Source: Deinococcus radiophilus (GTDB lineage: Bacteria > Deinococcota > Deinococci > Deinococcales > Deinococcaceae). Taken from it: DNA of 64,000 nt. The number at the start of each line of letters is the position of its first letter. Within the stretch, counting starts at the first letter, position 1. Shown piece by piece: positions 42,168 to 50,425 of the stretch. Position numbers and translations under genes: made by a program. Under the pieces are notes generated by a model that saw nothing but the letters and a program-made list of their open reading frames with translations, did not search any database and had not been told where the DNA came from. The stretch is taken from the NCBI RefSeq assembly GCF_020889625.1, contig NZ_CP086382.1, forward strand, positions 62,001 to 126,000, read 5' to 3'.

Positions 42168-44800
42168 CGCAATCAGCACCGTTCAGCCAATATCAGTTGC
42201 TAGGCCCCCTGCACCCGGAGCGGCGGGGCCACCTGCACCGGGCCAAAGCCGCCTGGGGAAGCGCCACGCTGGCCGAATTGATTGAAATTCCGCAGCCCTA
42301 CAGCCCAGCGGGTCAGCACGTCCGCAGAACGTATATCCGCGGCGCCCGGAGCCTACTGCAAGTCCACCATCCACAGTTGCCGCGGGCCCTGGACCTGGCC
42401 GACGATCAGGAAGACTGGGTTCTTCTGGCGTACGAGGATGTGCTGAGTCAGCCGCTTGCCTTTCCCCCCAGCGCATCACTGAAAGCGGCCCATCAGCTGA
42501 CGCGGCAACTGTACGGGGCCCTGGCTGCGCTGCATAGCCAGGCGCTGCTGCACACCCGCATTTCCGAGCAGGCCCTGTGGATCGGTGCGCAGGGCCACCC
42601 GCTCCTTGAGCCGCCGGCCCTGGCCGAGCAGGCCCTGAACGCCGAGCAGGGACCCGGCGACCGTGACCCACGTTTCGTGGCGCCTGAGGTTCAGCAGGGC
42701 GCCGACTGGAGTCCGCAGGCGGACGTGTACGCCCTGGCGGCGACCCTGTGGACCGGCTTCAGCGGGCAGTCCCTGCCGACCGCGAAGGCGCGGCAGCAGG
42801 GCGCCGGTCTTCCTGATTTGTCTCCGGCGCTGCAGGGCAGCCGCCTGGAACAGGCACTGACACTGGCGCTGCACCCAGACCTGGCCGTGCGGGCGGTCAG
42901 CGCCAGCGCCGTGTTGGAGCAGCTGGGGGCAGTGCCGCAGGCAGCGCCGGCCCGGCCGACGTCTGCGGATGCCCAGCCGGCTGCGGCGCCCGCAGGCGCT
43001 TCACCCAGCGCGGCCGCTCCAGGCTCAGCCACGCCCACTGCCCCTCCAGACCGGGCCGGCCGGCCGCAGTGGATCACCCCGGTGCTGATCGGCCTCACCC
43101 TGGCCATTGCGGGCGGCCTGGCGCTGCGTGGCTGGATGCCCGCCGCGGCGGATGCTCCCGCAGTGACGGCGACGGTCCCGGACCCGCTGCAGGTTCAGCC
43201 GCCTCAGCCTGCCGGTTCGGTGGTCCCGCCGGCCCCCGCGCCCGCCCCTGGACCTGAGCCGGCACCTGAGCCCACACCTGAACCTGCGCCGCCTCCCGAG
43301 CGGCCGGTGCTGCGCACCGATGTGGTGGTCAGGCCGGAAGTGAACGTGCGGACCGAGCCTGGAGGGTCTGGGACGGTGGTGACCACCGTGAAGCAGGGTG
43401 AGCAGCTGGAAGTTTTGGGAGAACAAGGGGAATGGAGTGAGGTGCGGGTGGCCCAGGGCGGCGCTGAAGGTTGGGTCAAAACTGAGCTGACCCTTCCGCT
43501 CAGAAGCCGTGCAGAAACCCAGGAGGTGATCGCCGACCTGCAGGCCGGCGCGTCGGTGGAGTTGGGGCGCGGCGTGTACTGGCTGGAGCAGCCGCTTGAG
43601 CTGACGAATTACTTCGGGGCCATTCGCGGCCGGGGCGCCCGTGAAAGCGTGTTGATGAGCCGGGCCGCCCGCGACACCGTGACTCTGGTAGGCGGGGACC
43701 TGAGGCTCGACCAAGTGGGCATCGCGCACATCGGAGCGACGCCGGCGCACGCTCTACACGTCAGTGGAGCTCAGGTGCAGCTGTCTCAGGCGCGGCTTTC
43801 GGGCGCCGTGCGGGACCGCGCCCTGGAAGAATATGGCTACGGCCTATGGCTGAACGGTGGCTCGTCAGCGACCATCGACCGCAGCAGCTTCGAGGCCAAC
43901 GCTTATGGTCTGTACCTGGAAGACACGGCCCAGGCATACATCACGGCCAGCGACTTCAGCTCGAACCGGGAAGGCGGAATCTACTGGGGAGATCAGAGCG
44001 GGGGAGAGCTCTCCCAAAGCTCGGTCGGCCGCAACGGCGCGCACGGCATTCATGTGAGTGGAACCGCGCAGCCGAACATTGCGGGCAATGAAATCTTCAG
44101 CAATCAGGGGCGTGGCATCACCGTGTACGGTGACGCCGCTCCACGGATTTCTGGCAACCTGCTGAGTAAAAACGGCTTGCAGGGCGCCGGTGTGCAGGAC
44201 CGGGCCACGCCTGAGATTCAGGGCAACCGGATCCGCAACAACGTGCAAAGTGGCTTGGCCTATTTCGACGATGCCGGCGGCGTCGCCGCGCAGAACGAGG
44301 TGACTGAGAACCGGAAAGTCGGTATCAGCGTGACCGAATCGGCCGCGCCGACCCTCAGCGAGAACCAGATTCTCCGCAACGGTGAAAGCGGCCTGGTGTA
44401 CTCGGATGGCGCCGGTGGGGAAGCAGCACTGAACCTCATCAAAGGTCACGCCAATCCCGGGATAGCGGCCTGGGGCACGGCCCGGCCGACACTGCGGGAC
44501 AATACTGTGCTGGGCGGTCAGCAAAGCGGCATCGTCTTTGCTGACCGCGCCAGTGGCCTGATCGAGGGCAACCTGATTCAGAACCAGGCCCTGTACGGCG
44601 TGATCGTCACGGATGAGGCAGCGCCCGAGGTGACCGGCAATACCCTTTCGGGGAACTTGAAGGGCGGGCTGCTGTTCAAGCGGCAGGCCACCGTGAACGC
44701 ATACGGCAATGTCTGCGAGAACAATGGGGGTCAGGGGCTCGGACTGGAACTGGACCCTACCGCGCCCCCGCCGTCGGTCGATGAGGCGTCTTGTTCCTGA
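42164..44800 (+). CDS. Pseudokinase-TM-SH3-beta-helix protein
   Basis: 878 residues. Residues ~1-260 have a Ser/Thr-kinase fold, but HRD is replaced by HTR (130-132), no DFG is visible and no Lys-containing VAIK-like motif, while APE (173-175) and DVYALAATLW remain: a pseudokinase. Then a Pro/Ala linker, one TM (303-325), an Ala/Pro/Glu linker, a bacterial SH3 domain (VNVRTEPGGSGTVV ... GWVKTEL, ~386-445) and a right-handed parallel beta-helix of PbH1-type repeats to the end (for example GNEIFSNQGRGITVYG). The topology puts the kinase fold in the cytoplasm and the wall/glycan-binding part outside. Last gene of the co-oriented cluster. Confidence 0.85.
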   Translation: MTQSAPFSQYQLLGPLHPERRGHLHRAKAAWGSATLAELIEIPQPYSPAGQHVRRTYIRGARSLLQVHHPQLPRALDLADDQEDWVLLAYEDVLSQPLAFPPSASLKAAHQLTRQLYGALAALHSQALLHTRISEQALWIGAQGHPLLEPPALAEQALNAEQGPGDRDPRFVAPEVQQGADWSPQADVYALAATLWTGFSGQSLPTAKARQQGAGLPDLSPALQGSRLEQALTLALHPDLAVRAVSASAVLEQLGAVPQAAPARPTSADAQPAAAPAGASPSAAAPGSATPTAPPDRAGRPQWITPVLIGLTLAIAGGLALRGWMPAAADAPAVTATVPDPLQVQPPQPAGSVVPPAPAPAPGPEPAPEPTPEPAPPPERPVLRTDVVVRPEVNVRTEPGGSGTVVTTVKQGEQLEVLGEQGEWSEVRVAQGGAEGWVKTELTLPLRSRAETQEVIADLQAGASVELGRGVYWLEQPLELTNYFGAIRGRGARESVLMSRAARDTVTLVGGDLRLDQVGIAHIGATPAHALHVSGAQVQLSQARLSGAVRDRALEEYGYGLWLNGGSSATIDRSSFEANAYGLYLEDTAQAYITASDFSSNREGGIYWGDQSGGELSQSSVGRNGAHGIHVSGTAQPNIAGNEIFSNQGRGITVYGDAAPRISGNLLSKNGLQGAGVQDRATPEIQGNRIRNNVQSGLAYFDDAGGVAAQNEVTENRKVGISVTESAAPTLSENQILRNGESGLVYSDGAGGEAALNLIKGHANPGIAAWGTARPTLRDNTVLGGQQSGIVFADRASGLIEGNLIQNQALYGVIVTDEAAPEVTGNTLSGNLKGGLLFKRQATVNAYGNVCENNGGQGLGLELDPTAPPPSVDEASCS

Positions 44801-44836
44801 ACATAAGGTGCGTGCGGCCCAGGCCGTATGTACCCT

Positions 44837-44857
44837 CCGTTCGGAATCAGCGAACGG
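44837..44857. terminator. Stem-loop between convergent genes
   Basis: CCGTTCG pairs perfectly with CGAACGG across a 7-nt loop, overlapping the VWA stop codon. A second small GC hairpin lies at 44815-44826. No T tract. Plausible bidirectional terminator between the beta-helix gene and the VWA gene. Confidence 0.35.
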
Positions 44858-45815
44858 TGACGGTAAAAGGCGCCTTGACAGTGGCCGGCGCTTTACCGCT
44901 GGCTTCAACCACCACGTTAAAGTTGCCGGTGACGACCGTGCCACTGGCCGGCTTCCCCGTAAAGCTCAGCTGGATGCATCCCTGAGCGCGCAGGGCGTTG
45001 TACATGCGGTCGAAAAACGCCTCGAGGTCTTTGGCATCGCCGGCTTTTTGGAACAGGCCACCGGTGCCGGCCGTGATGTCTTCCAGGTCACGGAAATTCA
45101 CGTTATTGCTGACGTCAAGCCCGATGGCGTACACGGGCGTTCCATTTTTATTGGCAGTCTCGATGACTTGCCGAACGCTGTAGTAGCTCCAGTTGTCCTC
45201 ACCGTCACTGAGAATCAGCACCTTGCCGTTTTGACCGCCGCTTTGATGAACGAGCGTGCAGCCGTCGATGACGGCGTCAAAAACGGGAGTACCGCCACCG
45301 ACAAACGTCGCTTTGTCGACCGCGCTTTTGAGAAGCGTCTTGTCGCTGGTAAAGCCCTGCCACAGTTTGGACGCCAGCAGGTCGTCAGACGCGGCCGTCG
45401 ACCCGTCGAACGACAGGACCGCAGCCCGGTCAGCCGCGCTCATGCGATCAAAAAACCGCTCTGCCGCAGCGCGGCGCAGTTCCTGCGGGTCGTTGTCGGC
45501 CATGCTGCCAGTGCTGTCGAGGCTGATGCTGGTGGTGATCACGTCCTGTGCCTGGACCTGACCGCAGATGGTGGCCGTGGCCTGACCAGCGCTGAGGTCG
45601 CTGACGGTCACGCTCTTCAGTACGGCGTTACTGACGATATCGTTGCCATTGAGCGGGGTGAAGCCGACCTGGTAGGTATTGTTGTCGACAACCCTCACCC
45701 CGTTGACTGTACCTGTGGTGGCCGCAGGTTCGGTGGGGGTGGACCCGGTGGACGTGTTGCAAGACGCCAGCAGGGCGCTGCAGGCAATGACCGTGACAGA
45801 AAGCAGTTTACGCAT
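44847..45815 (-). CDS. Secreted VWA-domain lipoprotein
   Basis: 322 residues. Lipoprotein signal with lipobox LLASC, Thr/Pro-rich linker, N-terminal beta domain, then a von Willebrand A domain (about 90-270): MIDAS SLDSTGSM (D-S-T-G-S variant of DxSxS), GGGTPVFDAVIDG for the threonine loop and ILSDGEDN for the third ligand. The C-terminal beta region resembles an Ig-like domain. Ends convergently 46 bp from the pseudokinase gene. VWA proteins commonly bind partners in a metal-dependent way outside the cell. It may belong to the tubulin/motor system but is separately transcribed. Confidence 0.82.
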   Translation of the reverse strand: MRKLLSVTVIACSALLASCNTSTGSTPTEPAATTGTVNGVRVVDNNTYQVGFTPLNGNDIVSNAVLKSVTVSDLSAGQATATICGQVQAQDVITTSISLDSTGSMADNDPQELRRAAAERFFDRMSAADRAAVLSFDGSTAASDDLLASKLWQGFTSDKTLLKSAVDKATFVGGGTPVFDAVIDGCTLVHQSGGQNGKVLILSDGEDNWSYYSVRQVIETANKNGTPVYAIGLDVSNNVNFRDLEDITAGTGGLFQKAGDAKDLEAFFDRMYNALRAQGCIQLSFTGKPASGTVVTGNFNVVVEASGKAPATVKAPFTVTVR

Positions 45816-45923
45816 GATTGATCTCCTCCGCTCGTTGGAATTTATCTGACTGGGGCATTTCTCACGTTAGGGTCCATTCCGGAGCAGGGCAAGCACATTT
45901 GCGCGGACGCGGCCGGCGGTGCG

Positions 45924-46700
45924 TCACGCGTCCGTCTCGTTCGCCGGTTTGACGCGCCGGCGTTCGAGCGAGATGGGACGGACCTCACCGATCTCGATGC
46001 GTCCGAAGCCATACCCGGTCTGCGTCCCAACGCCGACCCGGGCGCCAAACCGCAGCAGCGCCAGAGCGTGAGACGCTTTGGCGCTCAGTTCGTAGCTGGC
46101 TGCGCCGGTGAACGCAGGGATGTGGACCCGGCCGTGATGCCGGTGGAGCAGGATTTCGGTATCCCTCAGTTGAAGACGGAACAGGCGGATCTGATCATAG
46201 TCGACGCCTGCCATGTCGGGTCCGAAACGGCTCCAGCGCTGCGCGAGTCCCCCCCACATCAGTTGCGGCGAAGGCCAGCGGACCACTGCGCCGTTGTGCT
46301 TGAACGCGGTAACGGTGGTGAACTGGACGTCGACCCGTACCGGGCGGCGCTGCAGAGGCTCGAGCAACTCCTCAAAGTTCCAGCGATCGCGGGCGACAGC
46401 GCTCAGTTCGCCATGGACCGTCACCTCGCCGCGGCGCGTCAGTGGCTCGCCCAGGGCCCACGCGGCAAGCAGGGCCTCGGTCACCTCATCCTGCAGGCTA
46501 TGGACACGGAATTTGATTTCTCGGTCGTCCTGTGGTCCAAGTTCCAGCGCAAACGGTACCACCGGAGCCTGGTGGATGTTCTCCGACAACTCAGGCGACA
46601 CGCGGGTCAGCGCCTCATAGAAACTGGCGTGCAGCGCCTCGTGCGGACGCGGCGGACCTGGGGCGTCAAGGCGAACGGTATAGGTCAGGGTATCGGGCAT
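45924..46700 (-). CDS. cas6: CRISPR-associated endoribonuclease Cas6
   Basis: 258 residues with a RAMP fold. The C-terminal Gly-rich loop GARVGVGTQTGYGFGRIEI is diagnostic for Cas6. The N-terminus contains ALHASFYEALTRVSPELSENIH, carrying His residues suited for catalysis. Cas6 cuts the CRISPR precursor RNA in its repeats. No CRISPR array and no Cas10/Csm/Cmr genes occur in the window, so its array must be elsewhere or lost. 138 bp downstream of the CARF nuclease gene, same strand. Confidence 0.85.
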   Translation of the reverse strand: MPDTLTYTVRLDAPGPPRPHEALHASFYEALTRVSPELSENIHQAPVVPFALELGPQDDREIKFRVHSLQDEVTEALLAAWALGEPLTRRGEVTVHGELSAVARDRWNFEELLEPLQRRPVRVDVQFTTVTAFKHNGAVVRWPSPQLMWGGLAQRWSRFGPDMAGVDYDQIRLFRLQLRDTEILLHRHHGRVHIPAFTGAASYELSAKASHALALLRFGARVGVGTQTGYGFGRIEIGEVRPISLERRRVKPANETDA

Positions 46701-46838
46701 GGTCAGTCCAATCTGGTGCGATTTGGGCCGCGTGCGAGGTGGCCGCGGACAGGCGGCCCGGCTAGGGATTTCTGGCCGGCGTCCGGCCCCATCGCTGCTT
46801 GTGGCTGGCAGACGGCAGGTGGCGCTGACACCAGCGGG

Positions 46839-48071
46839 TCACGCGGTTCTTTCTGCCGCTGAGGCGGCTGGGGGCGTGACAGGCGCAGCGCTTAGAAAAT
46901 CATCCGGGAAGAGATAGATGTTCGCTTTTTTGACCTTCTTGTTCTGCTCGTCGGTGCCACGGAGCACATACCAGTCGAACTTGAAGCCGCGGCGCTCGCG
47001 GGCATCTTCGGGAATGCGGCGATTCTCGTTTTTCAGCAGATGGCTGGCGAGGACAAGGCCCTTGCTGAAGCGGCCGAGAAACTCTCCGAACAAGTAGGTG
47101 TCGTGCTGCTCACTGTTCTTCTCTGAAAACGCGTCGGACAGGTTCGGTTTGACTTCGATCACGTAGATGTCGTAGCCGTTGACCAAAACCAGATCCGGCG
47201 TCTTTTTCAGACTGGACCCACCCTTCCCGGTCGCGGAGATATCCTTTTTCTGTTGGCCGTCCCATTCGCAGATCGATATGGCCGGCTCGTTGATGACGTG
47301 GACCCCCCGCTGTTTCAGGGCACGGTTTGCCTGCCAGTAGGCGTTGTATTCGCGGGCCTTGCCGGCGATTCTGTTGTTGCGTTGCCGTTTCGAGATGCCC
47401 TGCTCAAAAAATGGTTTGAACTTGTACCGTTTTCGCCATAGCTTCAGGAACTCGTCCAGGAGGTCTTCATTTTTCCAGTCTGCCGTGACGCGCTGGGCCA
47501 CTTGGAACAGATCCTCCTTGTAAGGATCCGGACGTTGACCTGTCAGCTGAACGCCGTGAAGGGCGAACAGTTCCTCGGGGTCGACCGGGAACCATTGACG
47601 TTCGAGCGACATACGGCGCTGAATGTCGGTGACCTGTTTTCCAACGACGTACGACATCGTGACGTCCTGGTCTGCGGCGGCCTGATAGGCCGCGAGGGCC
47701 ATCAATTTGGTGCCTCCATTCAGCTGCCGCGTCATGCCGTCGCTGTGGTCGATGATGTGGCGTACCGTTTCCATCAATTCCTGGGGGTGGAGATGATCGA
47801 CGCCGGCAACCGCGACTTCCAGATCAGGTACCTTGTTCTGAAGCAGCCGCCGCAGGCGGTAGGCGACCGGCTCAGTTGTACCGGAGGCCAGCAGCACCAC
47901 CCGGCTGAACAGGGCGGGGTCGAAGTCGACCAGGGTGGGAACCGGCTGTTCACCCAGCAGAACCGTCAGAGTCGGCTTGCGGCGGTCCAGCTGGGGAAGC
48001 TGATGCACGAAATCCGGCCGCCGCTCAGATGGAGCGTCTCCATAGGTACTGAGCTTCGCGCTTCTCGCCAT
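46839..48071 (-). CDS. Card1/Can2-like CARF-domain nuclease
   Basis: 410 residues from ATG 48071. CARF domain (LTVLLGEQPVPTLVDFDPALFSRVVLLASGTTEPV, and RQLNGGTKLMALAAYQAA as the ligand-site motif) followed by a PD-(D/E)XK nuclease: TPDLVLVNGYDIYVIEVKPN with the D, E and K in place. This is the architecture of Card1/Can2, which is activated by cyclic oligoadenylate from type III CRISPR and cleaves nucleic acids. The IS3-like end lies 12 bp before the chosen ATG, and the open frame runs into the IS (MWKDFAYHY is IS-derived), so the native promoter and possibly the true start are lost. Confidence 0.82.
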   Translation of the reverse strand: MARSAKLSTYGDAPSERRPDFVHQLPQLDRRKPTLTVLLGEQPVPTLVDFDPALFSRVVLLASGTTEPVAYRLRRLLQNKVPDLEVAVAGVDHLHPQELMETVRHIIDHSDGMTRQLNGGTKLMALAAYQAAADQDVTMSYVVGKQVTDIQRRMSLERQWFPVDPEELFALHGVQLTGQRPDPYKEDLFQVAQRVTADWKNEDLLDEFLKLWRKRYKFKPFFEQGISKRQRNNRIAGKAREYNAYWQANRALKQRGVHVINEPAISICEWDGQQKKDISATGKGGSSLKKTPDLVLVNGYDIYVIEVKPNLSDAFSEKNSEQHDTYLFGEFLGRFSKGLVLASHLLKNENRRIPEDARERRGFKFDWYVLRGTDEQNKKVKKANIYLFPDDFLSAAPVTPPAASAAERTA

Positions 48072-48125
48072 AGCGCAGGACGGGTAGTGGTACGCGAAAT
48101 CCTTCCACATCGGCCCCGCTTTTTA

Positions 48126-49169
48126 TTGATAGCGGCGCAAGTATGCGCTGCTAAACTCCAGGGACCATGGAATGGCAACCGAACCAATATTCTCGTGCCC
48201 AACTTGAGGAGCGGCGCCTGGCTGCTACCGAGTGGCTGCAGCAAGGCAGCCACACACACCGCGAAATCGCTGCTCACTTTGGCGTCTCCGTGCTCACGGT
48301 GACTTCTTGGAGTGCTCGGCTCAGAAAGAAGGGAAGCTTGCAAGCGACGGTCAGCTCTGGTCGTCCTGCTCGACTGACTGAGTCTCAGCACGACCAGCTT
48401 CGCACCCTCCTGCAGGAGGGTGCTCTGCAGCATGGGTTTCCTGACGAAACCTGGACGACAAAACGTGTGGCAGAGCTCATCGGGCGGCACTTTGATGTGT
48501 GGTACCACCATGATCACGTCCGCAAAATCCTACGAAAGTTGGGTTTCAGCCCACAGATGCCAGATGGGCGGGCCGCTGAGCGGAACGAACTTCGGATCGC
48601 ATCCTGGCGGGAACAGGTGCTGCCGGAGTTGGAAAAAAAAGGTCGCTGAGGGAGCCACAATCATCTATCTGGATGAAGTCGGATTCTCTCTGAAAGGAGT
48701 CCAGCGACGGACATGGGGGGTGAGGGGCGTCACGCCCCTGGTCAAGCTCAGAGCAAACTGGGAGAAGCTTTCAACGATTGGGGCGATCACTTCAGATGGA
48801 CGATTCTTCCAGCACACAATATCCGGAGCGATCCGGAGTAGAGAAGTCATACGATTCTTTGGGCACATCCTGCGCCAAGTTCAGGGGAACATCGTCGTGG
48901 TGCTGGACAATGCGAGAATTCATCACGCGAAAGTAACCCAGGCGTTCGTGGGTTCCCACGAACGCCTCTCTCTGATCTTTCTGCCTCCGTATGCTCCAGA
49001 GTTGAACCCGATCGAGTTGGTGTGGGCCTACGTCAAGCGCAATGTGTTGGGGAACTTTTGTGCCCACTCCATAAGAGCGCTGAAAAAGAGGCTTGTCACC
49101 GCCTGGCAGCGGGTCCGCTATATTCACCTGCCCCGTCAGCTTATGGACGCCAACTTACGCCGTTATCAA
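48126..49169 (+). mobile_element. IS630-type element nested in the IS3-like element
   Basis: 1,044 bp with ends TTGATAGCGGCGCAAGT and TTGATAACGGCGTAAGT (inverted). It splits the sequence CTTTTTAGGAGGG of the host IS at a TA, which is duplicated (48124-48125 and 49170-49171). Comparison with the uninterrupted copy at 55291 gives an exact empty site. Confidence 0.93.
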
Positions 49170-49172
49170 TAG
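48167..49172 (+). CDS. IS630-family transposase, two frames joined at A8
   Basis: Frame one (from 48167) has the HTH part (HREIAAHFGVSVLTVTSWSARL) and ends LPELEKKGR. Frame two, +1 relative, carries IYLDEVGFSLKG, NIVVVLDNARIHHAK and LSLIFLPPYAPELNPIELVWAY, the DDE core. The switch coincides with eight A at 48635-48642. The first IS630 of the window has the same design. Slippage on the A run is the likely route to full-length protein. Confidence 0.87.
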
Positions 49173-49198
49173 GAGGGTGGGCCCACTGGAGGGAAGAT

Positions 49199-49486
49199 AT
49201 GGGAAAACAGCGCAAAACCTGGTCACCTGAACTCAAGGAGCAGCTTGTTCTGGCTGTCCTGAGCGGGGAGCACACCATCGCAGAAGCTGCTCGTGAATAC
49301 GAGGTCAGCGAGAGTTTGATTCATACCTGGCGGGCCCAGTTTCTAGAGGCGGGCCGTGCCCGCCTCCAGGGAGCCAGGCCGGATGCGGCTCAAAAGAAGC
49401 TGAAGAAGGAAGTCCAGCAGCTTAAAGCCATCATTGCCGACAAAGAATTGTCGCTCTATATCGCAAAAAAAATCCGGGGTCTCTGA
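49199..49486 (+). CDS. IS3-like transposase orfA, copy 1
   Basis: 95 residues (GKQRKTWSPELKEQLVLAVL), with a helix-turn-helix EAAREYEVSESLIHTWRAQFLEAG and a coiled-coil part. Ends in a run of eight A (IAKKIRGL), a likely -1 slippage site into orfB. GGAGGG lies upstream of the ATG. The nested IS630 lies 30 bp upstream and separates the gene from the left terminal promoter region. Confidence 0.87.
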   Translation: MGKQRKTWSPELKEQLVLAVLSGEHTIAEAAREYEVSESLIHTWRAQFLEAGRARLQGARPDAAQKKLKKEVQQLKAIIADKELSLYIAKKIRGL

Positions 49487-49500
49487 GCATAGATGGGCTC

Positions 49501-50358
49501 TTGGCGTGTTACCAGGAGCTGCTCAGAGACCACCCGAAGCTCAGCCTCAGTCAATTTGCGGCTGAGGTTGAGCTTCCATATCATGTCCTGCGTGATACCC
49601 GGCAGAACGCAGAGCGTTCTGCACAGCGGACGGAGCGACGTCAGCACGTCCTGGAAGAGGTACGGCTGAAAGCCCTTGAAGAGCCACTCAGCGGCTACCG
49701 TCTGATTTATCAGGCCCTACAACAAGATGTTCTGCGGCCTGCTCCGGGCCTCCATACTGTTCGTCGCTGCATGGTGGAGTTGAAGGTGCAGCGCCCAGTT
49801 CCCAGAAAGAAGCGCCGTCCATCGGCATGCCCTACCTCTATCGTTCTCTGGCCAGCGGGCCGCCGAGTTCAGGTCGATGCCATACGGCTCAGCTTGCCGG
49901 ACGGGATCTGCTGGGCTTACCTCGTTCTGGACGTGGAAAGTCGCGCACTGCTGCACATTGAAGTGGTCCGGAATCTCTCTGCCAGCAGCGCGGTGGCCGC
50001 GCTGCAACAAGGAGTCCATGTGCTGCACCATCTCGGTATAGACGAGCAGCTCCTGATCATGACTGATGGTGGCTCAGATTTTACGTCTGGCGCATTCCAG
50101 GCGGCCTGTCAGGAGCCGGGCAACTGGGTACGGGCCAAGGTCTCACAGAAGCGAGGAATGGGCATCCTGGAAAGGCTCAACCGGACCTTCAAATATGACG
50201 GCGTCTTCCGGGAAGAATTGACGAATATTGCCCAGCTTCGTGCGTTCAGCACGAAGTTTAAAAACTGGTACAACTCTGGAAGGAGACATTCCAGTCTGGG
50301 GTATGCCTACCCCTGGGTTAAACTGCTGGAAGCTACGGAATCTTCGAACGTGGCCTGA
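49501..50358 (+). CDS. IS3-like transposase orfB, copy 1
   Basis: 285 residues, rve/DDE integrase domain: VQVDAIRLSLPDG (D), YLVLDVESRALLHIE, IMTDGGSDFTSGAF (D), GILERLNRTFKYDGVF (E). -1 relative to orfA. Unlike copy 2 it has ATA where copy 2 has a GTG start, so it must be made as an orfAB fusion or from the weak TTG 49501. One of the two near-identical copies in the window. Confidence 0.87.
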   Translation: MACYQELLRDHPKLSLSQFAAEVELPYHVLRDTRQNAERSAQRTERRQHVLEEVRLKALEEPLSGYRLIYQALQQDVLRPAPGLHTVRRCMVELKVQRPVPRKKRRPSACPTSIVLWPAGRRVQVDAIRLSLPDGICWAYLVLDVESRALLHIEVVRNLSASSAVAALQQGVHVLHHLGIDEQLLIMTDGGSDFTSGAFQAACQEPGNWVRAKVSQKRGMGILERLNRTFKYDGVFREELTNIAQLRAFSTKFKNWYNSGRRHSSLGYAYPWVKLLEATESSNVA

Positions 50359-50380
50359 AGGATTTTCCGTACCACTACCC

Positions 50381-50423
50381 GGAATCTTCGAACGTAGCCT
50401 GAAGGATTTCGCGTACCACTACC
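50381..50423 (+). repeat. Extra right-end fragment of the IS3-like element
   Basis: 43 bp repeating the last part of the element (GGAATCTTCGAACGTAGCCT to ACCACTACC) one base after copy 1 ends, with TTCGCG instead of TTTTCCG. It is in frame with the Csx1-like gene (codons for FERSLKDFAYHY), so the present N-terminus of that protein is IS-derived. Confidence 0.8.
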
Positions 50424-50425
50424 GA

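Larger units (their letters stand above)
48083..50379 (+). mobile_element. IS3-like element (copy 1) carrying a nested IS630 element
   Basis: Ends GGTAGTGGTACGCGAAATCC at 48083 and the complement of GGTAGTGGTACGGAAAATCC at 50379. Apart from the nested element it matches the second copy (55291-56542) almost base for base. It sits between the two divergent CARF genes and abuts the 5' end of each. No clean 3-bp duplication is seen, so local rearrangement is likely. Confidence 0.85.
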
